Shown: positions 24,140 to 36,130, counted from the first letter of the stretch. The stretch is DNA of 64,000 nucleotides from Sarcophilus harrisii (GCF_902635505.1 NC_045426.1:359649138-359713137), one strand, 5' to 3'. The notes: a model not told the origin generated them from the letters alone. Program-made: numbers and translations.

Positions 24140-24250
24140 AGCATACTCCTGAACCAGGGGTCCATAGTTAGTTACTAAATGTCCCAGGAGAAATTTGAAC
24201 CCAGTCCTTTCTCATTTCAGCTTAGCACTTTACTACTTCAGGCTGTCTCT
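24140..24250 (-). mobile_element. SINE fragment
   Basis: AGAAATTTGAACCCAGTCCT followed by CAGCTTAGCACTTTACTACT looks like the reversed head of a tRNA SINE. Confidence 0.5.
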
Positions 24251-24329
24251 TGAGTCAGAACAATTCAATTCAAATTGTAGAAAGGACATTGACAATATCC
24301 TTTGTAAGAAGTCCAGTATTAGAATTTTT

Positions 24330-24590
24330 ATTGTTTGTTCAATCATTTTGGTGGTGTTCAATTCTTTGTGACAATATTTATGGTTGTTTCGGTAAAGATA
24401 CTGGAGTGGTTTGCCAGTTTCCTTCTCTAGCTTATTTTACAGAGTAGGAGACTAAGACAAATGGTTTAAAATCAGTTTGACTAGGGTAACAGTTAATAGG
24501 TGTCTGAAGCCAAATTTGAACTTAAGAAGAGGAATCTTTCTGACTCCAGGTCCACGTTCTACCCACTATGCCATCTAGTTGTACCAGTCT
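24330..24590 (-). mobile_element. RTE-tailed tRNA SINE, nearly complete
   Basis: The reversed tail AAAGATACTGGAGTGGTTTG is followed by TTTTACAGAGTAGGAGACTA, CAAATTTGAACTTAAGAAGA and the reversed head TCTACCCACTATGCCATCTA. This is the same family as the plus copy at 40490. Confidence 0.85.
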
Positions 24591-24694
24591 TAGAATTTAG
24601 TTACAACTAAATAAGACCGTCTAGTTTTTGCAGATCCATGGATTCCTTTTGGAATTCTCTGGCTCAATAAACCAATAAACATGGTTAAATAAAT

Positions 24695-24840
24695 TATCAC
24701 ACAATCAAAACTTACATTAACCTTCAAGATCATCTCTACCACATCCTCCATTTTACAGATGAGGTATAGGAGGCCCAGAATGATTAAATGACTTACCTAA
24801 AGTCACACAGGTAGAAGCTGGCTGTTCTGATGTCCAAAAC
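24695..24840 (-). mobile_element. MIR-like SINE
   Basis: CATCCTCCATTTTACAGATG, TTAAATGACTTACCTAAAGT and CACACAGGTAGAAGCTGG are reversed MIR blocks. Confidence 0.8.
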
Positions 24841-25455
24841 AGAGACATTGTCACTATCCTGTGTTGTTGCTCCAAAATTCCCCATGAAATGAGGCAATAA
24901 ATCACTGCATAAGAAACCAGAGGACAGAGATAAAGATTTAAACTAAGAAAGCTATGAAAAGATCCTCATAACCTCTCACTTTGATAAAAGCAAAGGTCTT
25001 CTCAAGCCTTCCCCCACTGCAGTCCACCTTCCACAAAGGTGCCAGAGTGATTCTCCTCAGACACAGCCATGACCGTGTCAATTCTCTATTCAAGAAACTC
25101 CAGTAACTCCCTATTGTCTGTAAAATAATGCATCTACATGGGCATTTAAAGCCCTTCACAACCTTACTCCAACAGATCTTTTCAGCCTCAGTGGACATTA
25201 CTCTGCCTCCCCAAATCTGTGATGCAGCCAAACTGCTTTCTCTCTGTCCTTCACACACAATTCATCTTGTTTCTGTCTTTGTGCCAACTAAAGCACATCC
25301 CAAGATACATTCTCTTCTTACTTCCACCTCATAATCTCTCTGCTTCTTCAAGATGCCATTCAAGAAACACTTTGTACATGAAGCCTTTCTTGATCCATCC
25401 CTACTGTAAGTGCCTGCATTCTGTAGCAACCTTATGTTTTCTTTTTTATTTTATT

Positions 25456-25633
25456 CTGTCTCTGGATCTCTGTCTTTCTCTGTGTCTGTCCATCTGATTC
25501 TCTTCTTTCTCTTCTCTTCCTCCCTCCCCTCCTTCCTTCTCTCTCCCCTTTCCTCCCTTCTTCTTACTCTTTCCCCCTTCATTTCCCTCCCTCTTCCCCT
25601 CTCTTTCTCTCTCTGTTTTTTTCTGTCCCCCTA

Positions 25634-25668
<35 letters not shown>

Positions 25669-25680
25669 GTGTCTCTTCTA
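25456..25680. repeat. Polypyrimidine tract (C/T on the plus strand)
   Basis: About 225 bases almost free of A and poor in G, built of TCTC, CCCTT and CTGTCT words. It lies inside an L2. The frames over it (Leu/Ser- or Arg/Glu-rich) are products of composition. Confidence 0.95.
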
Positions 25681-25770
25681 TACATACATATATATATATA
25701 TAATAGATAGACATACATGTACACAAATATAATTATGTGTATATGTCTCACATGTGTACACATATAACAT
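25681..25770. repeat. TA/CA-rich microsatellite
   Basis: ATACATACATATATATATAT followed by imperfect TA and TG units. Confidence 0.9.
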
Positions 25771-26034
25771 AAACGTGTACAAATGTACCTATCTTCCCTC
25801 ATCCATTAAAATGTAAGCTTGTTGAGAGCTTGTCTAGACAGAGTTGTCTAATTCTCTATATTTGTATCTAGTATCTAGAACAGTACCTGACAGATAGGCA
25901 CTAAATTTATCCTAACAAGGATTTAAGAGAGGAATAGTAGCTTATAAGTGTTATAAAGTTCTTTCAGAACATTATTTATGCTTCCTTTCCCAGGTAATAA
26001 CATCATTCCTTATTAAGCAATTTACACATATATT

Positions 26035-26260
26035 GGTATCAAGTTGATAGGGTGGATAAAATCCTAAACTTGGAGACAATAAAGCATGAATTCAGTCCTT
26101 TCTTAATTGGGTGACCTTGAGCAAGTTAACTTTTTTGAACTTCAGTTTCTTCAACTATAATAAGGCATATATAATATTATCTAGCTCCCATTCTAGTTGT
26201 AAGGGTACAAACTGCTAGATAATATTATAACATGTTCTATCTCTAATGAGATTATTGACA
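26035..26260 (+). mobile_element. MIR-like SINE
   Basis: Sense MIR order: GGTGACCTTGAGCAAGTTAA, then ACTTCAGTTTCTTCAACTAT and a degraded tail. Confidence 0.75.
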
Positions 26261-26269
26261 CCAATTCTT

Positions 26270-27705
26270 ACACTTTCTAAAGGTAGAAATTCTTTTCAGT
26301 AAGACCCTCACATTCTGAATTTTCAGGGTTAATATTGTTTGGAGAGAGAAGACATAAAGAAAAGCTTTCTGTGAAATGGCTATTTTTTCTTGTCTCTTGT
26401 TTTTTCCTATTTCTTTATTGCTGTTGAATGTTGGAAGAACCCAGTATTTGCCCAGGGTGCCTGTCTCCCAAATGCTACTTGAAACTTAAATACCATTCCT
26501 CCTTTTTAAAGCATGTCAAGTGGTTACAACATGTCAAGTAGTTACTATGGAAATGATTGTAATAACGAAAATGAAAGAGTAGGGTTTCAGGTAGGCTCCA
26601 TTCACTGGAAGCTGGAGAAATCTTTCCCTACAGGAAAATAGTTTCAGTCTAATAGTCTCCAGGGTAGAAGAGAGGAAGGAAAGGCAGAAAAAGCTTGATG
26701 TGAGCAGAAAAAAGTCCAATTGTAAAATCAAAAATGTTTTCAAAGTTTTTTGATGTCAAACCAGTTGTCTTTCTTAGACACCTTACAAAATCAAACTACA
26801 AGTTCCTGATTAATTAAAAATTCCTGAATTTTTGAGAAAACAAAAGGAAATACCCTAGAGCTCATACCATGAGGCCATACCACAGAAAAGGAAGAGAACA
26901 ATCATAGAGCATAACAAGGAGTAACTCACCCCATTGAATCTGACAAAACCTCACCTTCTCCACACCCACACAAAAAAATATAAAAGACTTTTAGGAAAAT
27001 GAAAGAAATAATATCTCCAAGTCACAGTGTACCCATCTTCAGAGGCATAAGGGAGACATTCTCTTTTGGTGAAATGAGCTCAGATTCTGTTAATACAGAT
27101 TAAAGTTTTCCAAAGGAAATAATCCACCTGGTTTATACCTTCCACTGCCAGACTCTATAGGGGAAAGTGAGAAAAGCGAACTAATAAGCAAAGATGGGAG
27201 AAGTGGGGAACTTGAAATGAGGCCTTTTGAATGCATTCAAACACACTAAGATGATAGTTTATACAGAAGCCAAGATGTGCTATGAATGGCAACTTTGCTA
27301 GCCAGTTGGTTAAGGGAACCAGTTCAAAGTTTTCCATCTGGGTTCTTCCAGCAACTTGTTTTTTGAGCAATGGTACTTTGGTAAACTTTCTGTGCTTGCC
27401 TTCTTGTTGATAAAGAAAGGATCACAGCCACCTGTGCCCACCTTCTCAATATGCAACAAGATTTAATAAGATAATAGCTGCTCACAGGGGTTGAGCAACT
27501 TGGAGGAGCAATGTGATATAATATATAGCATTATCATCTGTATAAACATATTAGAATAATTATTTTAATGGTTCAATTTTCTCCCATAATGAGGATCACA
27601 ATCCCTGACTAATTTATGTGGGTAGCTAGAATTACTATACATGAACATCAAATAAAAGAAACATCTCCCACAGGTTTGTGTTTTTTTTTTAATTGTCCTT
27701 GTTGC
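26270..27705. other. Unassigned sequence
   Basis: No gene, RNA or named repeat recognised in this 1.4-kb stretch. Short frames (26534-26743, 27155-27370) look random. Confidence 0.4.
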
Positions 27706-27709
27706 TTTT

Positions 27710-27775
27710 GTGTTGTGTGTGTGTGTGTGTGTGTGTGCTGTGTGCATGCACACATATGTGTGTGCATGTGTGATA
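27710..27775. repeat. (TG)n microsatellite
   Basis: A run of about 14 TG units, then an imperfect TGTGTGCATGCACACATATG part with a small palindrome. Confidence 0.95.
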
Positions 27776-27779
27776 AAGG

Positions 27780-28410
27780 AGGGAGTCTAACTCTGGAAAT
27801 AGTGTACTCCTCTTTCCAATAATTCCCCATCCATTAATTTACATTACATAATTAAATTAACTCCACACCAAACTTGTGAATTTCTTCCAGGCTGGTCCTA
27901 GTTTGAAAAAGTGTCAGCCCTTCATAACTTCAGTAGCTTAATTATTAGCAATTCTGAATGATCTATTCTTATGACCAATTCTTTTCCAATTTCTCACCAT
28001 TACTCTAATAAGCAATCCAGGGTCTTGCTCTAGGGTAGGAGTGTTTCCTTCTCTGCTTTCCTCTAGTTCACAGAAACAGGAGGCCACAAAATATACATCA
28101 TCCAGGTGCTAGCTCTTCCACTGACAGAATGAGAACACTGAAGAGACAACAATGGCAACATGTTTTCCCATTTGCTTTTCAGTAAAGGAAAAAAAATGTA
28201 CCAAATATTTTGCAATCATCTGGAGTCAAAGTGACATCTAATGAAAACCTTTTACATCTGGTTATTCCTTATAACAGATCCAGTGGAGAATTATGTGAAG
28301 GGAGTCAAGATGTGTTATGAATGAGAAATTTATTTGTCTAGTAGTGTAGAAAACAGGTTCAAGTATTAAAGACAAACTCCAGCTTAAATACACTTGCCTA
28401 ATCCTTCAAT
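27780..28410. other. Unassigned sequence
   Basis: Nothing recognised. Confidence 0.4.
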
Positions 28411-28414
28411 TCAA

Positions 28415-28935
28415 TTTTATTCAATTCAACAAGCCTTTGTTAAACATCTACCATACATGTGTCAGGAAGAGTGCTAGGCACTAGAGATACAAAGATCAAA
28501 CTGAAACAGTTCTTGGTCTCAAGAAGCTCACATGGATTGGGAGAGATGGAGTTGGGGAAAGACTGAAGAGAGGTTAAGCATTTAAGAAGATAACTGAAAT
28601 ATAATTTGAAGAATAAAAAGGCACAAACAATTACAGGGATCAACGAAATCTTCTCATTGGAAATAAAGAAAGGTAAGTATTTTGAGAGGTATTGGGGAGA
28701 GTATTCTAAGAATTCAGTAAATTTCATGCAAAAGCATGAAATATCATATTGAATTTCAGAGAACAGCAGATGGGGCTAATTTGTCTATAATTTAAAGTAG
28801 ATAAAGGAAGGCAAAGCAAAATGTCTGCAAAGCTAGATATTGAATAGTTTTAAAAGCTGAGGACTTTTAATTTTGTCCTAGAGACAATATAGAACTCTAT
28901 GAAATTCTTGGGCAAGAAAGTTAAATGGTCATACT
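28415..28935 (+). repeat. Ancient interspersed repeat, family not named
   Basis: Starts near TTCAACAAGCCTTTGTTAAA, then GAGTGCTAGGCACTAGAGAT and CTCAAGAAGCTCACATGG. The later part GACTTTTAATTTTGTCCTAG resembles the unnamed family at 10960-12070. Confidence 0.5.
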
Positions 28936-28959
28936 TGTGTCAACTGTTAACAGGTTTCT

Positions 28960-29150
28960 AGGCTCATAAATAGATTTGGGAACAGATCTTAGATCTTAGA
29001 GCCATCCAAGCCAACATACTCATTTTATAGATTAATAAACCGTAATATCAATGTGGACAACTGTGACCAAATGATTTTGCCAAAGTTATAGAGGTACTAA
29101 GTGGTAAAATTGGGATTAGAATTTGGGTCTTCTGATTCTTATTTCCAAAT
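28960..29150 (-). mobile_element. MIR-like SINE
   Basis: ATACTCATTTTATAGATTAA and AGAATTTGGGTCTTCTGATT are reversed MIR blocks. An 84-codon frame from 29101 starts in it and has no known family. Confidence 0.65.
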
Positions 29151-29369
29151 TCCTATCAGAATCATTAAAGAACAGAAATCTGAAATTAAGGTAGTCCACA
29201 TAGGAAACTTTTTCAATAATCCAAATGAAATAGTTCTTGGTGTTTACCCGAACTCAAATAATTTTTCCTTCCTCGGAACTATAGCAACATTTAATTTATA
29301 CCACTCTCGTGTGATCTGTTATCATATTGAGAACCTGAGTGGGAAAGAAAACTAATTTCAGTTTTATTT

Positions 29370-29560
29370 CCAATACTTATTAGCTGTGTAACTTAAGCAA
29401 GTCATGAGAACTCACCAAGCCTTAGTTTCCTCATTTATTTTCATTTTAATATGAAGTTAATACACATAATAATAATTAATGATGTACTTCTCATGATTGT
29501 TGTTAAGAAAACCACTTTGTGAATCTTATAATTCTATATAAAACTATGAGTTACCATTAG
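29370..29560 (+). mobile_element. MIR-like SINE
   Basis: TATTAGCTGTGTAACTTAAG, GCCTTAGTTTCCTCATTTAT and a CACTTTGTGAATCTTATAAT tail. Confidence 0.75.
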
Positions 29561-29574
29561 TACTGAATGCATAT

Positions 29575-29715
29575 TTTATCTCCTTTCATTGACTGTCAGC
29601 TCCTTGAGGTCAGAGACTCTATCTCATATATCTGTGTATACCACTCAGCAGCAAGCCTCACAGAGCTTTGGACATAGCATTTGGTTAATGTTCATTAAAT
29701 AAATGAACTAATGAA
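29575..29715 (+). mobile_element. L2 LINE 3' end
   Basis: GTCAGCTCCTTGAGGTCAGA then TTTGGACATAGCATTTGGTT and a TTCATTAAATAAATGAACTA tail. Confidence 0.75.
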
Positions 29716-29889
29716 TAAAGCAGTAACTTTTAAATGAAGAAATTCTTGACAATGATTTCACCAATTGATTTTAATATGCTATCAAGAGAATTGTCTAAAG
29801 TTCTCTAGCAAGCATCAGGACTAGAGTTCAATTTCATGTCTGAACTTGTTGCTCCAGGTCATACAGGTAGAAGTCGCCATGGTTATGAA

Positions 29890-30020
29890 ATGTGGGAATT
29901 TGGTTTGAATCTTGGCTCTGCAAGTTATCGTCTGTGTGACTTTGGGCAAGACACATGCCTTCTATAGATTGATATCTATAGTTAACTTTCCTTAACTATA
30001 AAATGAAACTATAAAATATA
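29890..30020 (+). mobile_element. MIR-like SINE
   Basis: GAATCTTGGCTCTGCAAGTT, GTGTGACTTTGGGCAAGACA and a degraded CTTAACTATAAAATGAAACT. Confidence 0.75.
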
Positions 30021-30029
30021 AAATTTCCA

Positions 30030-30920
30030 GATCTCAACACTATAATTTAGGACTCCAAGAAGAACTCCACAGTGATAGAATATCATAAGCAAAGATATAG
30101 AAGTAAAAAAAAAGCTTTAAAATTTTCAGAGTGCAGTAAATAGATAATTTCAATAGTATTAGTATTTTAAGGGAGTTTTGAAATGGGAGCCCAGACTAAA
30201 TGGGGATCAAACTGTAGAAAATCAGGATAAAAAACTAGATTTTATGCTACAGGTAATGAGAAGTATTCAAAACTTGAGGGAGGCAGTAAACAGTTCAATA
30301 TGTTGCCTCAGAAAATTAATTTGGATAATAAGTGCTCATGGATGAGTTGTGCCAATGTAATAAAACTGAAAATACTTCCAAAGTTAATTTTTAATTTAAA
30401 TGTTATATCAATCAAACCATCAAAGAGATATTTTATAGCATTCAGGATCTCACAGTCTAATAGGGAAGAACACAAGCAAACAACTATATGCAAAAGGACC
30501 CACAAAAAGAAGCAGATAATGAATAGTCAAACAGGTAGACTAGGCAGGATCCTATTTATTTTTACTTCCTGAGTTATTATCTCCTTTCATAATTGTTGAC
30601 CCAAATATGAGGAAATGAATCAATCTTAGCTATATAAACTTTGTTCTCTCTGTAAAGAGGAAGGTTATTCCTAATGTTATTACAAAATTGATAAAGTGAG
30701 GTGGTCCTATTGGAGTAGACTACAAAATATTACATGTTGTTCATGTACATTCATCAGACTCCAATTAGCTGCATCTCCTCTAATGCCATGCTGAATCATG
30801 ATTCAGGTAACTGGTGAACTAGTTATCCTGACTGTGGATTTCTTGCATTATTGACATCCCTTCCAGCTATCAAATTCTGTAACTTGCTGGCTGAATAGCC
30901 ATTTTGTCATCTTTCTTGAA
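30030..30920. other. Unassigned sequence
   Basis: No clear repeat name or gene. Possible diverged pieces of the unnamed ancient repeat near 30170-30480. Confidence 0.35.
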
Positions 30921-30924
30921 ACGA

Positions 30925-31090
30925 TAGGATTGTAGATTTGGAACATAAAGGGACATCACAAGTCTTCAAGTTCAACTGCATTTTATAGATGAAGGAACTG
31001 AAGCCCAGAAGCTTTGTGACTTGACTGTGATTGAGAAGTAACAAGAAACAGAGCTGGAATGTAAAGTCAGGTGTTTAGATTCTAAATCAA
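30925..31090 (-). mobile_element. MIR-like SINE with CR1-type end
   Basis: The plus strand begins GATAGGATTGTAGATTTGGA and continues TTTTATAGATGAAGGAACTG and GAGCTGGAATGTAAAGTCAG, a reversed MIR-related SINE. Confidence 0.75.
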
Positions 31091-31269
31091 TCTTTCTTCA
31101 GTTCTATATAGAGGAGAAATGAAGTACAATGTTGATAAAACTTGCTAAGAGACCATTTTAAACTCTTCAACACTAAAGGAATATGGCAGAATTTGCTTCT
31201 GACGAAGTCTTTAGAATAGGATTGATCCATATCTGCTGGCAATGATTTAAGCCTGGCTGCATGTGACAA

Positions 31270-31330
31270 CAGGGGGATGGTCTGTGATATTTTTCTCGAG
31301 GCCCCTTCCAGTCTTCTGATTTTAGATGAA
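31270..31330 (+). mobile_element. CR1/L3-like 3' tail fragment
   Basis: GATATTTTTCTCGAGGCCCC followed by TTCCAGTCTTCTGATTTTAG matches the end shared by CR1/L3-type LINEs and the SINEs they mobilise. Confidence 0.55.
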
Positions 31331-31790
31331 AGGTAATAAATCCATGTGAACTCAAATAGAGAACCTTCTCAGTAATTACTTAGTTAATAAATCAAATTGA
31401 CAGCTTTAATCAATACATAAAGCAGTGCAATTGACCTCATATTTGAAACAAGAAGAGATTTTACAGCAAATCACCTACAGGATTTTGGAGCTTTCATCTG
31501 CCCCACAACAGTTCATAGCCCTGTCAGACTATCAATTACTATGCAGTTATAATTGTTCTGATTCTGGGGATAGCATAATGTCAGTTTCTAATCAAGCTGA
31601 TCCAATACCTAATCATAGGTTATAAGTTATGAATGTGATAGTAAGGTCTATTTTTGGCAAAGAATTATATTTTCCATTTATCACCTTGTAAAGACAGTAA
31701 CAAATAATTTAGGCAAGTTCAGAGCATCTTGTTAAAAAAAAAAAGAGCTCAAAGCACTTAATAAATATTAAACCATTTCTCACCTGAAGG
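31330..31790. other. Unassigned sequence
   Basis: Nothing recognised. Confidence 0.4.
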
Positions 31791-31796
31791 TAAGAT

Positions 31797-31975
31797 AAGA
31801 GATGGGTAGAAGAAAAGTGAGAGAAAGCAAGGGGAGAGAGAAATGATGGAAGAAGAGGAGGAAGGAAAGGAAAGGAGAGAGAGGGAGAGAAAAAGAGAAC
31901 GGGAGACAGAGGAGAGGAGGGGAAAGAACAGAAGATGGAGGAGATAATGAAGAGAGAGTAAGGGAAAGTACTCCT
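31797..31975. repeat. Polypurine (GA-rich) tract
   Basis: About 180 bases that are almost only A and G on the plus strand, with GAGAGAGAGGGAGAG words. Confidence 0.93.
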
Positions 31976-33405
31976 TATAAGAGAGATTTAGAAGAAAACA
32001 AATGGCAAAGTCCCTTGGTTTTCAACAGAAAATTCTAAGTCAATTCTCTCAATGGATTTCTAAAACCATAATTAAGTTTCAAAATGTACAGGTATTATCC
32101 TAAGATTATAAAAGTTTACTCTGTAGAGAAATATAATGCCTATCCTGAGGTAACATACCATTAAGGTTATCAAGATATAAATTCATTTTTGTAGTCATTT
32201 GAGGATCATGTGATTTCTATTATTATAAATGGCATTCTTACTTGAAATATAGATTCAGAATGTAAAAATTAATAGTATCAACTTAATCTCTCGACTTGGA
32301 GGAAGAGGAGGGAGGAATGATAAGAGGAAGATTGATGTGGTCTATGAATGAACCAAATGAACCTAAAACATAGACCTAAAAAGTTACCAAGAGTTGAAGT
32401 TATTGGGAGAATGGGAACAGTATCCGCTTAGAATCAGAGTTCAAAAGCTCTAATTGGTGTATCCACTTTCATTATAATCATTAGATGTCTAGTTAGTTCA
32501 AAACAAAACTATTTAGCAAAATAAACAAGAAGAAAGATTTCACAAACACATTCTCCCTCAGGTCACCATACCACCCACACCAAAGTGACATATAGATGGA
32601 ACCCACTTGAGCAAAACTACAACAAGGACAAACAAAAACAATAGCAATGGTATACTTGAAGAAGTATATGAATATGAAACTTTTGAGGTCAGGGTAATTC
32701 ATACACACACATTATGTTTCAAAACTGAAAACTGCATTGCTGTATAATAAAACTTTTCTCTATTAGTTTCCACTAAGCATTTTTGCTTGTCATGTCTCTA
32801 TTGTGCTGTCATATCTTCTTTGTGCTGTGTGCCTATATTGAGCTTCTGTTGCTCTCCTTTATTATCTTTTGGTTTTCCACCATAAGGTAGCTTCTTTCTC
32901 ATAGCTGGAAGATTATTTAAGAGATGCTATCATTTGTTCTTTTGTGATGAAGACCCCAGCCTGTCCTATACAATCACCTATCAAAATAAGCCAAGTCCAA
33001 ATTTTTATTTGAGTTGTGGATCAAAATTTTTGCTAACCCTCTCTACAGAGGTGCCTGGATTGTTATCTTAAGTTCACGTAGGACTCCATATATAAAAACT
33101 GAAAAGGAACTTTGTGGAGCTGGATATATTTTTTTTATTTTCCAAATGTCCCCAGTTTATTCAGATAAATTCACAAACAATACTGAAAAGGGATTGTCAT
33201 AACTCCTGAACCTAATGGAGTAGTTACCTTTGTACTATCATCCTACCCCTTACATCCAAAATTATTCTATGATCTATAAAATAAAATGTAATTCATTTAA
33301 ACTTAAATCTAATGCCAGAGGCTTATTAATATAAATAACAACTTTTTCTACTTAACATTGATTTCTCAAAAGAATAATTACTCTTTTTACTTCCACTGAT
33401 TAGGC
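31976..33405. other. Unassigned sequence
   Basis: No gene or named repeat recognised. Short frames (32493-32708 minus, 33014-33202 plus) have no known family. Confidence 0.4.
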
Positions 33406-33409
33406 TTAA

Positions 33410-33570
33410 AATAACACCATAAATTTAGGTCTAGAAGGAACCTTAGGGGCCAGGTGGCCCAAACTCTTCTTTTTAAAGATGACAAACTGAGATCCATAAG
33501 TGGGAAGTAACTCTTTCTAGACCAAGCAGGTAGCAAAAAACATGAGTTGAACCCAGATCTCACAAAAATT
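33410..33570 (-). mobile_element. MIR-like SINE
   Basis: AGGTCTAGAAGGAACCTTAG, AAGATGACAAACTGAGATCC and AGTTGAACCCAGATCTCAC are reversed SINE blocks. Confidence 0.75.
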
Positions 33571-33609
33571 CCTATGCCCTTTTCTTTGTGTTATATTTAT
33601 TTTTAGCCA

Positions 33610-33775
33610 GATATAAAGGCATGGAAAGAGTATTTAAACTCAAAGATCTTGGATTTGAATCTTATTTTTGTGATACTTTGTGGAAATTATCCTCGAAACT
33701 TCAGTTTCCTCCTTTGTAAAGTTAGGACTAAACTACTTCTAGAACTCCTTTAAATTCTAAATCCTGTGACCCGAT
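33610..33775 (+). mobile_element. MIR-like SINE with CR1-type tail
   Basis: ACTTCAGTTTCCTCCTTTGT followed by GGACTAAACTACTTCTAGAA and CTTTAAATTCTAAATCCTGT, in sense order. Confidence 0.75.
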
Positions 33776-33779
33776 ATAT

Positions 33780-34258
33780 AAAGGAAACAGTTGAATTTGA
33801 TCGGTTTTGACTAATTGGACTCTGATTTACTAGAATTAGAAATTATCAATTTCATTGACCTATGTAGGGTACATGCAGCTGCTTCTTCCTTCTAGAATTA
33901 AAGTAAAGTACCTATACAAGAAAGGGTGAAAAATTATCAGAAATATTAAATTCATAAGGGGGTAGAAGATTTGTAGTGGGTTAAGGGCAAAATAGATGGA
34001 GAATATAAACCCCCTTTGATAGAATAAAAGTTCCCTGAGAATGAATTCTATTGTTTTCATTTGTTTGTTGTTTTGCTGAAGAAGTACCAGAAAATGGCTA
34101 TCCTGTTCCCAATTCCAGCACAGAGCCTAGCATAGAATAAATACTTAACAAATATTTGTTGAATTGGGTGAATGGGGAAATGAAAATTGGAAGGGGGGAG
34201 TCACTGTGTTAATTTGGGAACAGAAAAAAAAATATTGTATATTGCTTGTTTTGCTCAT
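33780..34258. other. Unassigned sequence with a possible L2-type end
   Basis: A CACAGAGCCTAGCATAGAAT / AATATTTGTTGAATTGGGTG segment near 34115-34170 resembles an L2 3' end. The rest is unassigned. Confidence 0.45.
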
Positions 34259-34273
34259 AAAATGATTGTTTGC

Positions 34274-34651
34274 CCAAATCATTTCCATTTGTTCAATAAT
34301 GAATAGAACCAGTTACACCTAGTGAAAGAACTCTGGGAATCAAGTGTGAACTACTACATAGCATTTCTAATCCCTCTGCTTTTGTCCGCCAACATTTTTT
34401 ACTTCCTTCACAGGTTAATTGTACATGATTTCAAAGTCTGATTCTTCTTGTGCAGCAAAATAACTGTATAGATATGTATACATATATTGTATTTAACATA
34501 TACTTTAACATATTTAACATGTATTGGTCTACCTGCCATTTGGGGGAGTAAGTGGGGGGAAGGAGGGGAAAAATTGGAACAAAAGGTTTTGCAATTGTCA
34601 ATGCTAAAAAATTATCCATGCACATTTCTTATAAATAAAAAGCTATAATAA
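34274..34651 (+). mobile_element. 5'-truncated L1, end of ORF2 and 3' UTR
   Basis: Perfect 15-bp duplications AAAATGATTGTTTGC flank it (34259-34273 and 34652-34666). It starts in the last ORF2 codons (AATGAATAGAACCAGTTAC) and carries the L1 3' UTR with ATTCTTCTTGTGCAGCAAAA, the repeated TTTAACATAT words, a G-rich GGGGGAGTAAGTGGGGGG tract and an ATAAATAAAAAGC end. It aligns with the 3' UTR of the copy at 13187. Confidence 0.93.
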
Positions 34652-34984
34652 AAAATGATTGTTTGCTACATGAAACTTTGAAAAGATATTTTATTCAGAC
34701 AATAATTGCAACTTTTCTTAATTACATTTACTTTTAAATATTTTTAATTTGTGCTATAACTGAATCTTTAAGCCACTTAATTTTAAGGTATTTAGTCTTT
34801 CTTAGTGTCTAAAAAATAATACTAAAAGGAATTTACCTTTTTCCTTCCACTTCAGAAAATGCTTGGTGTATCACCTCCTTAGTCATATTATTGCTCTGTC
34901 AGTCAGAGCAGAAGAAAGGATAGATAGGATATGTATCATCAGTACTTTTTTAAAGCTAAAAAACCTCAAGATCAAAGAAATGAA

Positions 34985-35130
34985 ATCATTCAAGTATAGT
35001 CAAAGTCATAGGTTTTAGAATAGGAAAGGAACTTAAAGACCATGAGTGGACCTTCATTATTTTCCAAGTGAGGAAACAGTCAGAAATGTGACATGGCTTA
35101 TTTAACCTAGAAACAGGTGAAACCATTAAA
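34985..35130 (-). mobile_element. MIR-like SINE
   Basis: ATAGGAAAGGAACTTAAAGA and CAAGTGAGGAAACAGTCAGA read as a diverged reversed SINE. Confidence 0.55.
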
Positions 35131-35139
35131 TTGTTAGAC

Positions 35140-35600
35140 AAAAAAAAAATTAAGGATTTGCCCTTTCCCTCAAGGAGCTTATCTTCTAATGGGAGAAAAT
35201 CAACTCCCAAAAGGGAATTGTAAAAGTGGGAAAGGAATAACAAGGTACCTATACTGGGACATAGTCCTATGGGGATGAACAAGTAATGCAGGCTGGAAAG
35301 AGGTTAAGACATATTTGGCCTGGGTCTCCTTCTTAAATTTGAGGATCTGAAAGGAATTAAACAAACAGAAAATGAAGCCTCAGAGCCAGAGAATAGTTCT
35401 AATGTGATAAACAGTAGTCCAAGTATGGAATAAGCTTCCAGAGCAAAGACGTTTTTGTGATATAATAAAATCCTGTGGAGATGAGTCTGCAGAGCTACCT
35501 AGAGAGGACTAATGATGGGGAAATGGAACGAGGTGGGAAGCAAAATGGGTAATGATGTCTAGTCTGCATGCCTAAGGTTTTCAAATAAAGTCAGGGAGGT
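35140..35600 (+). repeat. Ancient interspersed repeat, family not named
   Basis: CCCTCAAGGAGCTTATCTTC then TAATGGGAGAAAATCAACTC, and later AATAAAATCCTGTGGAGATG-type text, are of the same class as 28415 and 38105. Confidence 0.45.
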
Positions 35601-35944
35601 TGTAGAATGGATTCATGCTTCACACTGAGTTCAGACTACCTTACCTCTGAGACTCCTTTGTGATAGAATACTTCTAGGATTCATGAATAAAACTATTTGC
35701 CACATGAAACACTTTTCTAATCAATCTAATTTTCTGAAATTCTCACTCCCAGAACTTGTCCCTAGTGGAAGATTTTACTTTTCATGTTTCATTTTTAAAA
35801 ATATTTTCCATTGAACTGTTAAAATCGTATTTTCCTGGATTGAGTCAAGTTTTTCTGCATGATTTTACAAGTCATTTTTTTTTTATTGAGTGGGACTCTT
35901 TCTAAAGCAAAAATCAACTACTTCCATAAGCCATAGAAGAAAGA

Positions 35945-36130
35945 TGATCATAAGATCACAAAACCACAGAATTAAAGGTACGTTAGAAAATATTCAATCC
36001 TCAATTTATTAATAAGGAAATTGGATCTTAGAAATGAGGTGACTTACCCAGCATCATACAATTAATAAGCAAATTGTAGAATTAGGATTCAGACCATATC
36101 TTCTGATTCCAGTTCTAGCACTCTTTCCAG
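35945..36130 (-). mobile_element. MIR-like SINE
   Basis: CAATTTATTAATAAGGAAAT, GAGGTGACTTACCCAGCATC and CAGACCATATCTTCTGATTC are reversed SINE blocks. Confidence 0.7.

Larger units (their letters stand above)
24960..25920 (+). mobile_element. L2 LINE 3' part, interrupted by a simple repeat
   Basis: Ordered L2 blocks: AAGGTGCCAGAGTGATTCTC, AAGAAACTCCAGTAACTCCC, CATTTAAAGCCCTTCACAAC and CACTTTGTACATGAAGCCTT run to about 25430. After the pyrimidine and TA tracts it resumes at about 25805 with AATGTAAGCTTGTTGAGAG and the end AGAACAGTACCTGACAGATA. Open frames over it are not conserved protein. Confidence 0.85.

Noticed and set aside
25410-25802. Leu/Ser-rich and Arg/Glu-rich frames of about 100 codons
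   Set aside because: They are products of the pyrimidine tract and TA run.
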